Source of the DNA: Pseudomonas sp. Fl4BN1
Lineage (GTDB): Bacteria > Pseudomonadota > Gammaproteobacteria > Pseudomonadales > Pseudomonadaceae
Reading direction: 5' to 3'
DNA: 64,000 nucleotides
Assembly (NCBI RefSeq): GCF_009908285.1
Contig: NZ_JAAARM010000003.1
Location: forward strand, 299,406-363,405
A program made the translations under genes and the position numbers. Below the pieces are notes generated by a model that was given only the letters and a program-made list of their open reading frames with translations, was not told the origin of the DNA and ran no database searches. How positions within the stretch are numbered: position 1 is the stretch's first letter; each line of letters begins with the position of its first letter. Positions 10,218 to 19,505 of the stretch are shown here, in pieces.

Positions 10218-11357
10218 TCAGTCCAAGAGGTTTTCAATGGCACCGGCAACCCGTTCGACGTCGTCGAGGGTCATGTCCGGAAACAGTGGGATCGAGCATA
10301 GCCGCGCCGAGTTCCATTCGGTATGGGGCAACTGCACATGCGCAAAGCGCTGTCGGTAATAGGTATGCATATGGGTCGCAATGAAGTGAATGCCGGTGCC
10401 GATGTTCTGCTCCTGCAGGCCCTTCATGAAGGCTTCGCGGTCAATGCCGCAGCGTTCGGCGTCGATCCGCAGGATGAACAGGTGCCAGGCATGCTGCTGC
10501 GGGTACTGGGGCAGGTGCAGGGGCTGTACCGGCAAACCGGCGAGGCGTTCCAGGTAAGCCTGGGCCAGTACTTCACGCTTGGCGTTGATCTCGTCCAGGC
10601 GCTGCAGTTGCACCAGAGCGATGGCGGCGTTCATGTCCGCCAGGTTGTACTTGAAGCCCGGCTCGATCACCTGGGCCTGGGGCTTGCGGCCGTGGGTCAG
10701 GCGATCGTAGGCATCTACGCCCAGACCGTGAAACTTGAGCATGCGCACTCGGTTGGCCAGGGCTTCGTCATCGCTGACGAACATCGCGCCTTCGGCGCAG
10801 GTCATGTTCTTGATTGCGTGAAAGGAAAAGATTGCCGTGCCCTGGGCACCGATTGCCCGTCCACGGTAGGTGGTGCCAGCGGCGTGGGCGGCATCTTCGA
10901 TCACCGTGATCCCGTGTTTGTCCGCCAGGGCGTACAACGGGTCCAGATCGAAGGCGGCGCCGGCATAGTGCACCGGAATGATCGCCTTGGTGCGCGGGGT
11001 GATGGCCGCCTCGATGGTCGCCGCGTCGCTCATCAGGGTGTCGGGGTCGACATCGACGAACACCGGGGTCGCGCCCAGCAGGCAGATCATGTTGGCGGTG
11101 GAGACCCAGGTTTGCGAGGGAGTGATCACCTCGTCACCCGGGCCGATGCCCAGGGCCAGCAGGGTGATGTGCATCGCACCGGTGGCCGAGGACAGGGCCA
11201 CGGCATGACGGGCGCCAACGCGCTCGGCGAAGTGCTGTTCGAGTTCTTGGTTTTTCGGGCCGGTGGTGATCCAACCGGAGCGCAGAACCTGCTCTACGGC
11301 AGCAATCTCTTCTTCGCCGATACTCGGGCGCGAGAAAGGAAGGAAAGCCTGGTTCAT
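10218..11357 (-). CDS. arnB: ArnB, UDP-Ara4O aminotransferase
   Basis: The 379-residue PLP enzyme of the DegT/DnrJ/EryC1 family that transaminates UDP-4-keto-arabinose to UDP-Ara4N using glutamate. The PLP lysine is K183 in [24 protein letters not shown] carries the Asp that contacts the pyridine nitrogen. The start is ATG at 11357, preceded by GAGG at a good distance and giving the typical [15 protein letters not shown]-terminus; a longer frame to 11378 has no support. It is the first gene of the operon, and transcription should start in 11358-11818. Confidence 0.96.
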   Translation of the reverse strand: MNQAFLPFSRPSIGEEEIAAVEQVLRSGWITTGPKNQELEQHFAERVGARHAVALSSATGAMHITLLALGIGPGDEVITPSQTWVSTANMICLLGATPVFVDVDPDTLMSDAATIEAAITPRTKAIIPVHYAGAAFDLDPLYALADKHGITVIEDAAHAAGTTYRGRAIGAQGTAIFSFHAIKNMTCAEGAMFVSDDEALANRVRMLKFHGLGVDAYDRLTHGRKPQAQVIEPGFKYNLADMNAAIALVQLQRLDEINAKREVLAQAYLERLAGLPVQPLHLPQYPQQHAWHLFILRIDAERCGIDREAFMKGLQEQNIGTGIHFIATHMHTYYRQRFAHVQLPHTEWNSARLCSIPLFPDMTLDDVERVAGAIENLLD

Positions 11358-11818
11358 GGTTACCTCGGGTTTACACAATGCAAAAGCCGGAAATACGGGG
11401 TGCAGCGAAAGAACGGGTGATTCAGGGGGAGCGGGGAGGTCATGCAGTCATCTAGGCACATCCTGTTATCAAGCCAGCGTGGCGTTCCATGCAGCGCCTC
11501 AGTAAAGACTATGTTTGTGAAAAGTAAATGTGGATCAAGGTGTTATCTTTGCAATCTGAGAAAATGCTGCACTCGGAAGGCGGGCTGCCGGGGCTGAGAT
11601 TAAGCGCAAAAATGTGAAACTAATATGAAAAATAAGGCAAAAGTCCGTTTTTCTGCCAACCAGACAGCAAGTGTTCAGTTTGTTTGTAAAGTTATTAATC
11701 AACTGAGCGCCGGTGACTGTTTTAGCGGGTTTCCAGCGGATAGAAAAGGGGGCGCCACCAGGCTTTTTATCAGCGCCCCCAGGTGCCACCCAGTGCAACC
11801 CTTGATCTCGGAGACCCT
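11358..11818. promoter_or_regulatory. arn operon leader / divergent intergenic region
   Basis: A 461-base gene-free region, AT-richer than its flanks, between divergent arnB (minus) and the integrase (plus). It must hold the arn promoter. On the minus strand I see one CTTAAT hexamer (reads ATTAAG at 11599-11604), half of the two-hexamer PmrA box known from enterics, but no second hexamer at the right spacing. PmrA/PhoP control is therefore not demonstrated from the sequence. Confidence 0.5.
11748..11780. repeat. inverted repeat before the integrase gene
   Basis: GGGGGCGC (11748-11755) and GCGCCCCC (11773-11780) form a perfect 8-bp GC stem around a 17-base loop, ending 38 bases before the integrase ATG. 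On the minus strand it is followed by TTTTCTA, so it might act as a weak terminator in that direction or as a recombinase/operator site. No function shown. Confidence 0.4.
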
Positions 11819-12760
11819 ATGACTGTGTCGGCGTTCAATGCCGCCGGTAGCGGCGCCACTGCCAACCCGCTTTGCCTGTACCTGGCACGCCTGGCACCTT
11901 CCAGCCAGTCGACCCTGCGCTATGTGTTGCAGGATGCTGCTGACCGCCTGGGTTACGAAGACCTCAACCTGGAGGACATTCCCTGGCACCAGTTGCAGCC
12001 CGAGCAGGTCACCGCGCTGGTAGCCACCTTGCGCCGCGACGGCTATGCGCCCAACACCTCGTCGCTGTACGTCAACGCTTTGCGCGGGGTGATGAACGAG
12101 GCCTGGCGTGCCAGCCTGATCAGCCAGGACCACCTGCTGAAAATGCGTTCGGTCAAGGCCATCAGCGGTACGCGCCTGTCCCGGGGGCGCAATCTCAAGC
12201 GCGGGCTGATCCAGGATTTGCTGGCGGTGTGCGCCGCCGACCCACGTCCCCAGGGCGTGCGCGATGCTGCAATCATCGCGGTGCTCTACGGCTCGGGCAT
12301 GCGCAAGTCCGAGTCGGTGAACCTGGACCTGGCCCAGGTGGATTTCGCCCAGCGCAGCCTGCAGGTACTGGCCAAGGGCAACAAGCAGTTGATCAAGTAC
12401 GCCCCGACCTGGGCCTTCGACAAGTTGCAGGCCTGGCTGGAGCTGCGGCGCGCGCAATTGCCCGAAGGGCAGGGGGATGACCTGTTCCTGTTCAACCGGA
12501 TTCGTCGTGGCGGCCACATCACCCGCGAGCGCATCAGCAAGCACGCGATCTATTACATTGCCCGGCAACGGGGCGCCCAGGTCGGGGTGCGCATCATGCC
12601 CCACGATTTTCGCCGTTCGTTCATTACCCGGGTGATCGAGGAGCATGACCTGTCAATTGCCCAGAAGCTGGCGCACCACACCAATATCCAGACCACCGCC
12701 AGTTACGATATGCGTGACGACAACGAGCGCCGCCGGGCCATTGACCGTTTCGATCTGTGA
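11819..12760 (+). CDS. orphan tyrosine recombinase / integrase
   Basis: A 313-residue phage-integrase family protein. A SAM-like N-terminal DNA-binding domain (about 20-110) is followed by a catalytic domain with the expected residues: Arg in LYGSGMRKSESV, His and Arg in MPHDFRRSFITR, His in LAHHTNIQTTASY, and the nucleophile Tyr in the same segment. Start ATG 11819 has CGGAG five bases upstream. There is no adjacent excisionase, relaxase or phage gene and no tRNA in reach, so it looks like a stand-alone recombinase divergent from arnB. Its target is unknown; a genomic-island remnant or a domesticated recombinase are both possible. Confidence 0.9.
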   Translation: MTVSAFNAAGSGATANPLCLYLARLAPSSQSTLRYVLQDAADRLGYEDLNLEDIPWHQLQPEQVTALVATLRRDGYAPNTSSLYVNALRGVMNEAWRASLISQDHLLKMRSVKAISGTRLSRGRNLKRGLIQDLLAVCAADPRPQGVRDAAIIAVLYGSGMRKSESVNLDLAQVDFAQRSLQVLAKGNKQLIKYAPTWAFDKLQAWLELRRAQLPEGQGDDLFLFNRIRRGGHITRERISKHAIYYIARQRGAQVGVRIMPHDFRRSFITRVIEEHDLSIAQKLAHHTNIQTTASYDMRDDNERRRAIDRFDL

Positions 12761-12770
12761 AGGCTCAGGC

Positions 12771-12983
12771 TCAAGGAGCGAGAACCGACGGCGACAGCTG
12801 TCCGGCGAGGTCCCAGACCTCAAGCATCCTGGCGTACTCGAAGGCATGACTCGGATCGCCCTGTAGCCAGTCTTCGAACGCCCGGCGCTCCTCCAGGCTG
12901 CAATCGGCTTCCCGCAGGCGCATGCACCAGTGGGCGGCCTGCATCATCAGGTAGTCACCTGTTTCGCCAGCGGGCTCAGTCAT
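12771..12983 (-). CDS. FecR/PupR N-terminal (DUF4880) domain stub
   Basis: A 70-residue protein containing just the N-terminal cytoplasmic domain of FecR-type anti-sigma regulators. The run AAHWCMRLREADCSLEERRA and the following FEDWLQGDPSHAFEYARM are the DUF4880 signature (Trp and Leu-x-Glu-Glu-Arg). There is no membrane helix and no periplasmic FecR domain. AGGA lies at a proper distance from the ATG at 12983. It may be a decayed remnant of a FecIR system, or a small free-standing sigma/anti-sigma modulator, since this domain alone can act positively on FecI-type sigma factors. It is on the same strand as and downstream of fbpC, 27 bases after its stop. Confidence 0.75.
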   Translation of the reverse strand: MTEPAGETGDYLMMQAAHWCMRLREADCSLEERRAFEDWLQGDPSHAFEYARMLEVWDLAGQLSPSVLAP

Positions 12984-13009
12984 CGTTCAATCCTGGCTCA
13001 AGGTGGTGC

Positions 13010-14080
13010 TCAATTGGCGGGCTGCGCATCCAGCACATGGGCATGTCCCAGAGTGGTTACTCGCACGCGGCTGCCGGTCTGTGGTGCATGCAGCCCCGAG
13101 CTGCGAACCGGCAGCAGTTGTTCGGCACCGCTGGCCGTGGCAATGCGAATGCTCAGGGTGCAGGTGTTGCCGGCGAAATCACAGTCGCTGACCACTCCGA
13201 CACAGCCCGTGCCATCCCCGGCTTCCGGAGCGTCGGCGCTCAGTTGCAGTTGCTCGGGACGCAGCATGATCCGCGCCGGGCCCTTGAGTGAGTGATCGCG
13301 GACTGGCACCAAGCCCAGGTCGCAGTTGGCCATGCCATTGTCGAGCTGTGCCGGCAGCAGCACCGCGTCACCGAGAAACATTGCGGTCTGCGCATCTCGC
13401 GGGCGCTGGTACAACTCCAGCGGCGCCCCCGCCTGGATCAAGCGACCCTGGCGCATCACCGCCAATTGGTCGGCAAAGGACAGGGCCTCGGCCTGATCAT
13501 GGGTGACCAGCACGCTGGTGATCCCGGCGTCCGCCAGCAAGCGGGCCACGGCCTTGCGCATCGAGGCCCGCAAGCCGGTATCGAGGGCAGAAAAGGGCTC
13601 GTCCAGCAGCATCAGCCTGGGGCGCTGGGCCAGGGCCCGAGCTAACGCTACCCGCTGCTGTTGGCCGCCTGACAGCTCGTGTGGCCAGCGCGCGGCCAGG
13701 CTGGCGTCCAGCGCGACCATGTCGAGCAACTCGGCGATGCGCGACTGTTTGGCCGCCTGCTTGCCCGGCAGGCCGAAGCCGATATTGGCCGCCACGCTCA
13801 GGTGTGGAAACAGCGCACCGTCCTGCGGCACATAGCCGATCAGGCGCTGATGGGCCGGTACCGCGCCACGGCCATCCACCAGGACCTGGTCGTTGAGGGT
13901 GATGCGGCCGCTGTCGGGAAACTCGAAGCCGGCGATCATCCGCAGCAAGGTGGTCTTGCCGGAGCCGGAAGGCCCGACAATCGCCGTGCGGCTGCCGGCC
14001 GGCAAGCTCAGGCTGATGTTGTCGACCGCCGGCACGCTGCCGAAGGATTTGTGCAGTGCATGGAGTTCGAGAGTGTTCAT
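13010..14080 (-). CDS. fbpC: ferric iron ABC transporter ATP-binding protein
   Basis: A 356-residue ATPase of the FbpC/PotA-CysA type. Walker A is GPSGSGKT (36-43), the signature is [16 protein letters not shown], Walker B is [12 protein letters not shown], and the H-loop is [11 protein letters not shown]. The C-terminal 120 residues form a TOBE/MOP-like regulatory domain. It powers iron import through FbpB with FbpA as periplasmic binder. Its ATG overlaps the fbpB stop by ATGA (14077-14080), the third gene of a three-gene operon. Confidence 0.88.
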   Translation of the reverse strand: MNTLELHALHKSFGSVPAVDNISLSLPAGSRTAIVGPSGSGKTTLLRMIAGFEFPDSGRITLNDQVLVDGRGAVPAHQRLIGYVPQDGALFPHLSVAANIGFGLPGKQAAKQSRIAELLDMVALDASLAARWPHELSGGQQQRVALARALAQRPRLMLLDEPFSALDTGLRASMRKAVARLLADAGITSVLVTHDQAEALSFADQLAVMRQGRLIQAGAPLELYQRPRDAQTAMFLGDAVLLPAQLDNGMANCDLGLVPVRDHSLKGPARIMLRPEQLQLSADAPEAGDGTGCVGVVSDCDFAGNTCTLSIRIATASGAEQLLPVRSSGLHAPQTGSRVRVTTLGHAHVLDAQPAN

Positions 14081-15687
14081 CGGCCCGCCGTACGTCTGGA
14101 TTGATGGTAGAGAAGGCCGGTCAACGGCAGTGAAAGCACAATCATGATCAACGCATAAGGCGCCGCGGCGGCGTAGTCGATCTCGCTGGTCCTGGCCCAG
14201 AAGCCGGTGGCCAGGGTCCGGGTGCCATTGGGGGCCAGCAGCAGGGTGGCAGTGAGCTCATTGCTGATGGCCAGAAACACCAGGGCCGCGCCGGACGCCG
14301 CCCCTGGCGCGGCCAAACGCAGGGTAATGCGCCACAGCGCCTGCGCCGGGGTGCGGCCCAGGCTGCGGGCGATATTCTCCAGCTCCACCGGAGCCTGGGC
14401 GATACCGGCCCGCAAGCTGACCAGGGCCCGGGGCAGGAACATCAGTCCATAGGCCAGCAGCACGGTGATGCTGGTCTGGTAGATCGGCCGGGCGTACTGC
14501 ACCGTGATCGTCACCAGCGCCAGTGCGACGACGATGCCCGGCAGGGAACTGGTGATGTAGTTGCAGCTTTCCAGCAGTCGCAGCAACGGGCCGGGCGCGC
14601 GAATCGACAGCCAGGCCATGGGCACCGCCGCGCAGGTAATCAGCAGGGCGCCGAGGCTTGCCAGCATCAGGGTCTGACGCAGGCTGGGCAGCAACTCCGG
14701 CACCTGCCAGACCTCGATACCGCCGGCCAGCAGCCAGTTGCCCAGGGTCAGCAGTGGTACCCCCAGGGCCAGGACGCTGGTCAGGATCGGTACGACCAAT
14801 GCGCCGTACCGGGACCCGCCGCGCAAGGCCTGGATGCGCTGGGTTCGTGCAGCACCGGAGCCGACCCGGGCATAGCGCGCCTGGCCCCGAGTAGCGGACT
14901 CCAGGCTCAGCAGCACCAGGCAGCACAGCACCAGAATCCCCGCCAGCATGTTTGCCGCCGGGCCGTTGTAGGTGGATTGGAACTGGTCGTAGATGGCAGT
15001 GGTGAAGGTATCGAAGCGGATCATCGCGTACAGACCGTACTCCGCTAACAGATGCAGGCCCACCAGCAGCATGCCGCCGCCAATCGCCAGCCGCAGTTGC
15101 GGCAGTACCACCCGCAGGAACACTGCTTGGGGCTTGAGTCCCAGGGACTCGGCAACATCCTCGATGGCCGGGTCGAGCCGGCGCAGGGACGCAGCGACCG
15201 GCAGGTAGACAAAGGGAAAATAGGCAATCACCGACACCAGCACCGCCGCAGGCAGCCCGTGCAGCGCGGGCCACAGGCTGACCCAGGCATAGCTGTGGAC
15301 GAACGCCGGCACCGCCAGGGGCGCCACGGCCAGCAGCGACCAGGCACGTCGTCCGGGCAGGTCGGTGCGCTCGGTCAGCCAGGCCAGGGCCACGCCCAAG
15401 AGCACACACAGGGGCAGAGTCAGGATCAGCAACAGCAGGGTGTTGTACAGCAGCTCCGCCACCCGCGGCCGCAACACCAGCTGAGCGATGGTCGCCCAGC
15501 CGGTCTGGATCGAGATGCCGACCACAAAACCCAGAGGCAGCAGGGCCAGCAGCGAAACCAGGAGTGCCGCGCCCATCAGCCAGGGCGCCGAGGATTTACC
15601 CAGGGCGCGCCGCCGATAGCCGCTCAAGGCTGGCGCAGTGGTCGCGCTGACTGCGCCGGGACGGGGCAGGGTCAAGTCGTCGGCCAT
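14077..15687 (-). CDS. fbpB: ferric iron ABC transporter permease (fused double permease)
   Basis: A 536-residue inner-membrane protein with about twelve helices in two homologous halves, as in FbpB/SfuB/ThiP. Each half has an EAA-type cytoplasmic loop: the first contains [21 protein letters not shown] and the second [21 protein letters not shown]. Both halves of the translocation pore are thus in one chain, which is normal for this family. It begins four bases after the fbpA stop. Confidence 0.88.
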   Translation of the reverse strand: MADDLTLPRPGAVSATTAPALSGYRRRALGKSSAPWLMGAALLVSLLALLPLGFVVGISIQTGWATIAQLVLRPRVAELLYNTLLLLILTLPLCVLLGVALAWLTERTDLPGRRAWSLLAVAPLAVPAFVHSYAWVSLWPALHGLPAAVLVSVIAYFPFVYLPVAASLRRLDPAIEDVAESLGLKPQAVFLRVVLPQLRLAIGGGMLLVGLHLLAEYGLYAMIRFDTFTTAIYDQFQSTYNGPAANMLAGILVLCCLVLLSLESATRGQARYARVGSGAARTQRIQALRGGSRYGALVVPILTSVLALGVPLLTLGNWLLAGGIEVWQVPELLPSLRQTLMLASLGALLITCAAVPMAWLSIRAPGPLLRLLESCNYITSSLPGIVVALALVTITVQYARPIYQTSITVLLAYGLMFLPRALVSLRAGIAQAPVELENIARSLGRTPAQALWRITLRLAAPGAASGAALVFLAISNELTATLLLAPNGTRTLATGFWARTSEIDYAAAAPYALIMIVLSLPLTGLLYHQSRRTAGR

Positions 15688-15691
15688 GGGC

Positions 15692-16708
15692 TTAAAGGAT
15701 TCCGGCCTGGGTCATCAGGTCAACGGCCTTTTTGCTGTTGAGTTTCGCTGCGTCGACCTTGGGCGCATCGAGTTCGGCCAGCGGTACCAGCTTGGGATTG
15801 GACTGAGCGCCCAGGCCCACCGCGTACTCATAGGAGTTGCCGGTCTTGAGCACATTCTGCCCTTGGGGGCCGGTGATCCACTTGAGGAATGCCTGGGCCT
15901 GTTCCTGGTGCTTGCTGGAGGCCAGCACCGCGCCGCCGGAGAGGCTGACAAAGGCGCCCGGATCCTGGTGCTTGAAGTAGTGCAGGGCGGTGTTCTTGCT
16001 GTTTTCGCCAGTCTTGGACTGATCGACGAAACTGTAATAGTGATAAATCACGCCGCTGTCGACCTGGCCGGCGTTGACCGCCTTGAGCACCGCGCTGTTG
16101 CCGCGATAGACCGCGGCATTGGCTTTCACACCCTTGAGCCATTCCAGGGTCGCGGCTTCGCCCTTGAGTTCCAGCACCGCGCTGACAATCGCCTGGAAGT
16201 CGGCGCCGGCCGGCGAGGCTGCCCAGCGGCCTTTCCAGCTCGACGATGCCAGGTCCAGCAGGGATTTAGGCAACTCGGCCGCGCTCAGCTTGGCCGGGTT
16301 GTAGACAAACACCGTGGAGCGGGCGGCAATCCCCACCCATTTGCCGTGGGCCGGACGATAGGCCGCGTCGATCTGCTCCAGGGTGGCGGGTGCCACCTTG
16401 GTGAACAGCCCGGCATTATCCACCAGGGCCATGGCCGGGGAGTTCTCGGTGAGGAACACGTCAGCCGGCGAGGCCTTGCCTTCTTGCACCAGCTGGTTGC
16501 CCATTTCGCTGTCATCGCCGTTGCGCAGGGTCACCTTGATCCCGGTGTCCCGGGTGAAGCCTTCGACCCAGGCCTTGGTCAGGCCTTCGTGCTGGGCGTT
16601 GTAGACCAGGATGCCGTCGGCATCGGACGCGGCGTAGGCATGCCCAGCGGCGAGAAAGGCGCTGGCCAGCAATGCGCGCTTGAATAAGGAAGAGAGACGA
16701 ACGGTCAT
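15692..16708 (-). CDS. fbpA: periplasmic ferric-iron-binding protein
   Basis: A 338-residue extracytoplasmic solute-binding protein with a Sec signal peptide, [20 protein letters not shown], cleaved after AYA. The mature protein begins with [15 protein letters not shown], in which His contacts iron in FbpA/FutA proteins. It has [11 protein letters not shown] and the twin-tyrosine iron ligands in GVIYHYYSF. The start at 16708 has AGGAG at the right distance; a longer frame to 16753 would disrupt the signal peptide. It is the first gene of fbpABC, downstream of a Fur-box-like palindrome. Confidence 0.9.
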   Translation of the reverse strand: MTVRLSSLFKRALLASAFLAAGHAYAASDADGILVYNAQHEGLTKAWVEGFTRDTGIKVTLRNGDDSEMGNQLVQEGKASPADVFLTENSPAMALVDNAGLFTKVAPATLEQIDAAYRPAHGKWVGIAARSTVFVYNPAKLSAAELPKSLLDLASSSWKGRWAASPAGADFQAIVSAVLELKGEAATLEWLKGVKANAAVYRGNSAVLKAVNAGQVDSGVIYHYYSFVDQSKTGENSKNTALHYFKHQDPGAFVSLSGGAVLASSKHQEQAQAFLKWITGPQGQNVLKTGNSYEYAVGLGAQSNPKLVPLAELDAPKVDAAKLNSKKAVDLMTQAGIL

Positions 16709-16778
16709 CTGATTGCAGCTCCTGCGGTTGTTGTTGGAATGCGTCTGAACCACGCACAGGGTCCATCGGGACCACTAA

Positions 16779-16799
16779 AACAATGCGAATCATTTGCAT
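16779..16799 (-). promoter_or_regulatory. putative Fur box upstream of fbpA
   Basis: The 17-base near-palindrome ATGCGAATCATTTGCAT (16783-16799) lies 75 bases upstream of the fbpA start. The 19-mer starting at 16779 matches the classical Fur consensus at about 13 of 19 positions, including the central AATCATT. Iron-repressed expression of fbpABC is the natural reading, though binding is inferred. Confidence 0.7.
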
Positions 16800-16973
16800 A
16801 TGTAATCTGCGCGCAATGTAGATATGCAAACAAGAAAAATTCGTCAAATTTATGGTGAATCCATGTCATTTCTGTTTTGATTCGTAGCCACCTATCAGAG
16901 GCTGCGCCCTCGCCGCACAGTCATTCGCCGGTCGCTGAACAGAGCCGGCATTACCAGCAAAGGATTGCGTGCC

Positions 16974-17408
16974 ATGCACGAAGATCGGCAATTGCCCGAT
17001 TCGCTTCATGAACAGCTTCAGGCCCTGTGTGCCAATGGCGACAAGCTGGCCGAGGCAGAGCGCTATAGCGAAGCCCTGGTGCACTACCAGGCTGCCTGGA
17101 AGTTGCTCCCCGAACCGCAGAATGACTGGGAAGCGGCCACCTGGGTGCTGGCTGCCATCGCCGATGCGCTGTTCCTGTCAGGTCAATTCCAGGAGGCGCG
17201 CGCAACGTTGGAATATGCGATGACCTGTCCCGATGCACTGGGCAATCCCTTCTTGCATCTGCGCCTGGGGCAGGTCTTGTTCGAAACCGGCAATGACGAC
17301 CAGGCGGCGGATCAACTGATGCGCGCCTATATGGGCGCCGGTGAGGAAATATTCGCCCATGATGATCCCCGCTACCTGCAGTTCCTGGCGACCCGGGCCA
17401 AGCTGTAG
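16974..17408 (+). CDS. tetratricopeptide-repeat protein
   Basis: A 144-residue all-helical protein with about three TPR units: KLAEAERYSEALVHYQAAWKL, VLAAIADALFLSGQFQEARATLEYA and LHLRLGQVLFETGNDDQAADQLMRAY. It has no signal peptide, so it is cytoplasmic. Start ATG 16974 is preceded by AAAGGA; an in-frame TTG at 16965 is possible. It lies 75 bases upstream of the muramidase-like effector gene on the same strand. Small TPR proteins of this shape often accompany polymorphic toxins or secretion substrates as chaperones or immunity factors. That role is inference from neighbourhood. Confidence 0.75.
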   Translation: MHEDRQLPDSLHEQLQALCANGDKLAEAERYSEALVHYQAAWKLLPEPQNDWEAATWVLAAIADALFLSGQFQEARATLEYAMTCPDALGNPFLHLRLGQVLFETGNDDQAADQLMRAYMGAGEEIFAHDDPRYLQFLATRAKL

Positions 17409-17483
17409 CCGGCGCCCGGACACTCGGGCCCGGCCTCAAGCAACAATGGACATGTAATCACACACTCAAAAGAGGCCGCCTTC

Positions 17484-17939
17484 TTGAGCGCCAAACTGTG
17501 CAACAACATCAGCGCCGTGACCTTTGTCAGCAAGTACAAGGCCGTCTGCCAACCGATTGCCGAGCAACTGGACCTGCCAGTGGAAAACATCCTTGGCCTG
17601 GCCGCCCAGGAGAGTCAGTACGGCACCGGGCGGATTGCCCGGGAACTGAACAACTATTTCTCCCTGCACGCGCCGGCACCTTTGCAACGCAGTGCCGAGT
17701 CGCCCCAGGGCAATGCCAGCATCAAGGTGGCAACCTTCGACTCCTTCCAGCAATGCGCCCAGTCCTTCGCCTTACGCTATGGCTCAGCGGTGCGCAGCAA
17801 GCGCGATCCCATGGCGTTCGCCCAGGCCCTGGTGTTCAGCGGCTATAACAGCGGTGATGCGGCCACGGGTGGACGCAACGGTTTCGCCAAGTACCTGGCG
17901 GACATCATCGTCGCGGTCAGAGGACGTTTGGCGTGCTGA
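17484..17939 (+). CDS. tge2: Tge2-like type VI peptidoglycan glycoside hydrolase effector
   Basis: A 151-residue lysozyme-like/glucosaminidase-fold protein. Residues 15-60 hold the helix ending in GLAAQESQYGTGRIARELNN, where E43 is in the position of the catalytic glutamate of the superfamily; YNSGDAATGGRNGFAKYL lies near the C-terminus. It has no signal peptide, as expected for an effector delivered by a secretion machine. From memory, P. protegens encodes the T6SS pair Tge2/Tgi2 with this size and layout, and the fit here is good. Start: TTG at 17484 after AGAGG; no upstream in-frame ATG/GTG. The stop overlaps the downstream immunity gene. No T6SS structural gene is in the window. Confidence 0.7.
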   Translation: MSAKLCNNISAVTFVSKYKAVCQPIAEQLDLPVENILGLAAQESQYGTGRIARELNNYFSLHAPAPLQRSAESPQGNASIKVATFDSFQQCAQSFALRYGSAVRSKRDPMAFAQALVFSGYNSGDAATGGRNGFAKYLADIIVAVRGRLAC

Positions 17940-18403
17940 TCAGACAGGTGCGGGGCTGGATGTTGAGCCTGTCCCTGGCGAGCGTGACCCTTGCGGCCTG
18001 TGCTGCCGGCACCCTGCAGCCCGCCGAGGTCAAGGCGTCGGGGCTGACGCGTGAGCAGGCCCAGGCGGTGTTGCAGGTAGCCCTCAAGTACCAGGATTAT
18101 TCATTGAACAAGCCCGGGGTGTTTGTCGATGGCGACCTGCAGGATGAGCACGGCCAGCCGCCACATCCGGGGTACTTCGACTTCAGCCTGGGCTACAACG
18201 CCCCCAAGGCCGGCGCCACCGAGTACTGGGGACTGTTCTCGGTGAGCATCGCCACCGGTGATGTCTGGGAAATCAACCGCTGCAAGCGCCTCACGGGCAG
18301 CGAGTTGCGCACCTTGCAGGCTCAGATCATGGCGCGTACCGGCAAGACCCTGGTCGATGAAGAACCCCAGCGCCAGGGCCTGGGTTGTGAGGATCAACAA
18401 TAG
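17933..18403 (+). CDS. tgi2: Tgi2-like periplasmic immunity lipoprotein
   Basis: A 156-residue lipoprotein. The leader is positively charged (MLIRQVRGW), then a hydrophobic stretch ends in a lipobox LAAC with C23. The mature part is a small soluble domain with DYSLNKPGVFVDGDL and a C-terminal Cys. Start GTG 17933 overlaps the effector stop and has AGAGGA upstream; ATG at 17960 is an alternative. Overlap with a peptidoglycan hydrolase gene plus export to the periplasm points to a cognate inhibitor that protects against sister-cell attack. Identification as Tgi2 is by context and recall. Confidence 0.7.
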   Translation: MLIRQVRGWMLSLSLASVTLAACAAGTLQPAEVKASGLTREQAQAVLQVALKYQDYSLNKPGVFVDGDLQDEHGQPPHPGYFDFSLGYNAPKAGATEYWGLFSVSIATGDVWEINRCKRLTGSELRTLQAQIMARTGKTLVDEEPQRQGLGCEDQQ

Positions 18404-18455
18404 GCAGTGGGCCAGCGGCCTTCAAGAGCCCTTGGTGGTTATGGGCGCTGCGGTT

Positions 18456-18720
18456 TCAGGTCGCGGCGGCCAACTGGACCACCGCGCAGTACGCTGCCGC
18501 GCCAGTCGCGGCGCAGGTGATCAGGCCAAGGCTGTCGGTCAGAGCAATGCCGGCGACGATCAACAGGAAAATGGACGCCGCCAGCGGCTCGCTGTAGACG
18601 AAGTGAAGGCAATCGGCAGGTCGCGGCTGTTGATCGAGGCGGTGACCCGCAACCGGGTGAAGAACCTGGCTCCCGATTGCGCCAGGCTCCGGCCGACCGC
18701 GTAGGTGTGATGGCGATGGT
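18456..18720 (-). pseudogene. frameshifted remnant of a membrane protein gene
   Basis: The 499-base gap 18404-18902 holds no intact gene. On the minus strand, one frame around 18600-18715 reads TYAVGRSLAQSGARFFTRLR followed by VTASINSRDLPIAF. A different frame just downstream reads VYSEPLAASIFLLIVAGIAL, DSLGLITCAATGAAAYCAVV and a stop at 18456. Joined by one frameshift near 18600 they make a plausible soluble-plus-two-helix C-terminus. I do not recognise the family. It is a decayed gene fragment at best. Confidence 0.4.
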
Positions 18721-18902
18721 GCTCGAAGCGGTGGCCGCTGCACTAGGCCCCTAAGCGCTCGATGCGGCGCAATGAATGCCCGCGCTTGGCCCAATCCTTG
18801 ATGCCCGCGCTCTATGACGTTCCTTGATCGGCTTGGGGGAGGGAAGCAGCCAGCGTCTGCTGCTACCACGCTGGGCCGCGTATCACCTGAGCACCTCGTG
18901 GT

Positions 18903-19424
18903 TCAGAAGCGATAGCCAACGTTGACCATCACCGCTGCCGTGCCGAGCACCACCAGTTCGCTGGCTACCGGGCCGTAATGCACGCCGATCGCCGGAATCA
19001 GCACCGGCGCCACGCCAAGGTGGTTCAGCGGGATCTTGTCCTTGTACTCACCCTTGTAGCCCTGGATCAGGCCGCCGCTGAGCTTGGCATACACCGGCCA
19101 CTCGGCGTTTTCCCAAGCCTTGCCGACATAGGCGTAGTAGGAACGCTGGGAGAATGAGTTACGAAAGGTGCTCACCCCCCACAATTCGCCATCGGCGTAG
19201 TTGCGCTCAAGGCCGATCAGGTCTTGATGGTTGTTGTGATCAGGATCATTGCTCCAATGATTGGTGTAGACGCTGGTCTGCACGAGCCAGTAGTCCTGCT
19301 GTTGATCGGCTTGCGCGCTCTGCAAGGCGCTCAGTGACAGCAAGGCCGCGCCGACGGTCGTGCAAACAGTGCGGCGTTTCGGGAGAGACAGGCGCAGGGC
19401 CCAGGGTCGAATCATCGGTTTCAT
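18903..19424 (-). CDS. small outer-membrane beta-barrel protein
   Basis: A 173-residue exported protein with a Sec signal (MKPMIRPWALRLSLPKRRTV onward, cleaved near ALQSAQA). It then has alternating hydrophobic/polar strands and a C-terminal Phe (NVGYRF), the outer-membrane assembly signal. The segment VYTNHWSNDPDHNNHQDLIG with two His-rich turns is distinctive. Proteins of this family are often labelled sn-glycerol-3-phosphate transporter in databases. The size and HxxxxD/N pattern resemble lipid-A-modifying barrels such as PagP, but no activity is proven. Start 19424 has AGGGA upstream. Confidence 0.7.
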   Translation of the reverse strand: MKPMIRPWALRLSLPKRRTVCTTVGAALLSLSALQSAQADQQQDYWLVQTSVYTNHWSNDPDHNNHQDLIGLERNYADGELWGVSTFRNSFSQRSYYAYVGKAWENAEWPVYAKLSGGLIQGYKGEYKDKIPLNHLGVAPVLIPAIGVHYGPVASELVVLGTAAVMVNVGYRF

Positions 19425-19505
19425 CGCATTTCCCTGCCGTAGTGGCAGTTGTGCCCCCTCGGAAATCAAGGGGGCAAAAGGGGGCGCACGCTAACATTTG
19501 TCTAT

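Noticed and set aside
11590..11610. PmrA box before arnB
   Set aside because: Only one CTTAAT half-site is visible; the second hexamer at five-base spacing is missing.
11699..12646. A 315-codon minus-strand frame across the integrase
   Set aside because: The plus-strand frame has all tyrosine recombinase catalytic residues; the antisense one is a shadow.
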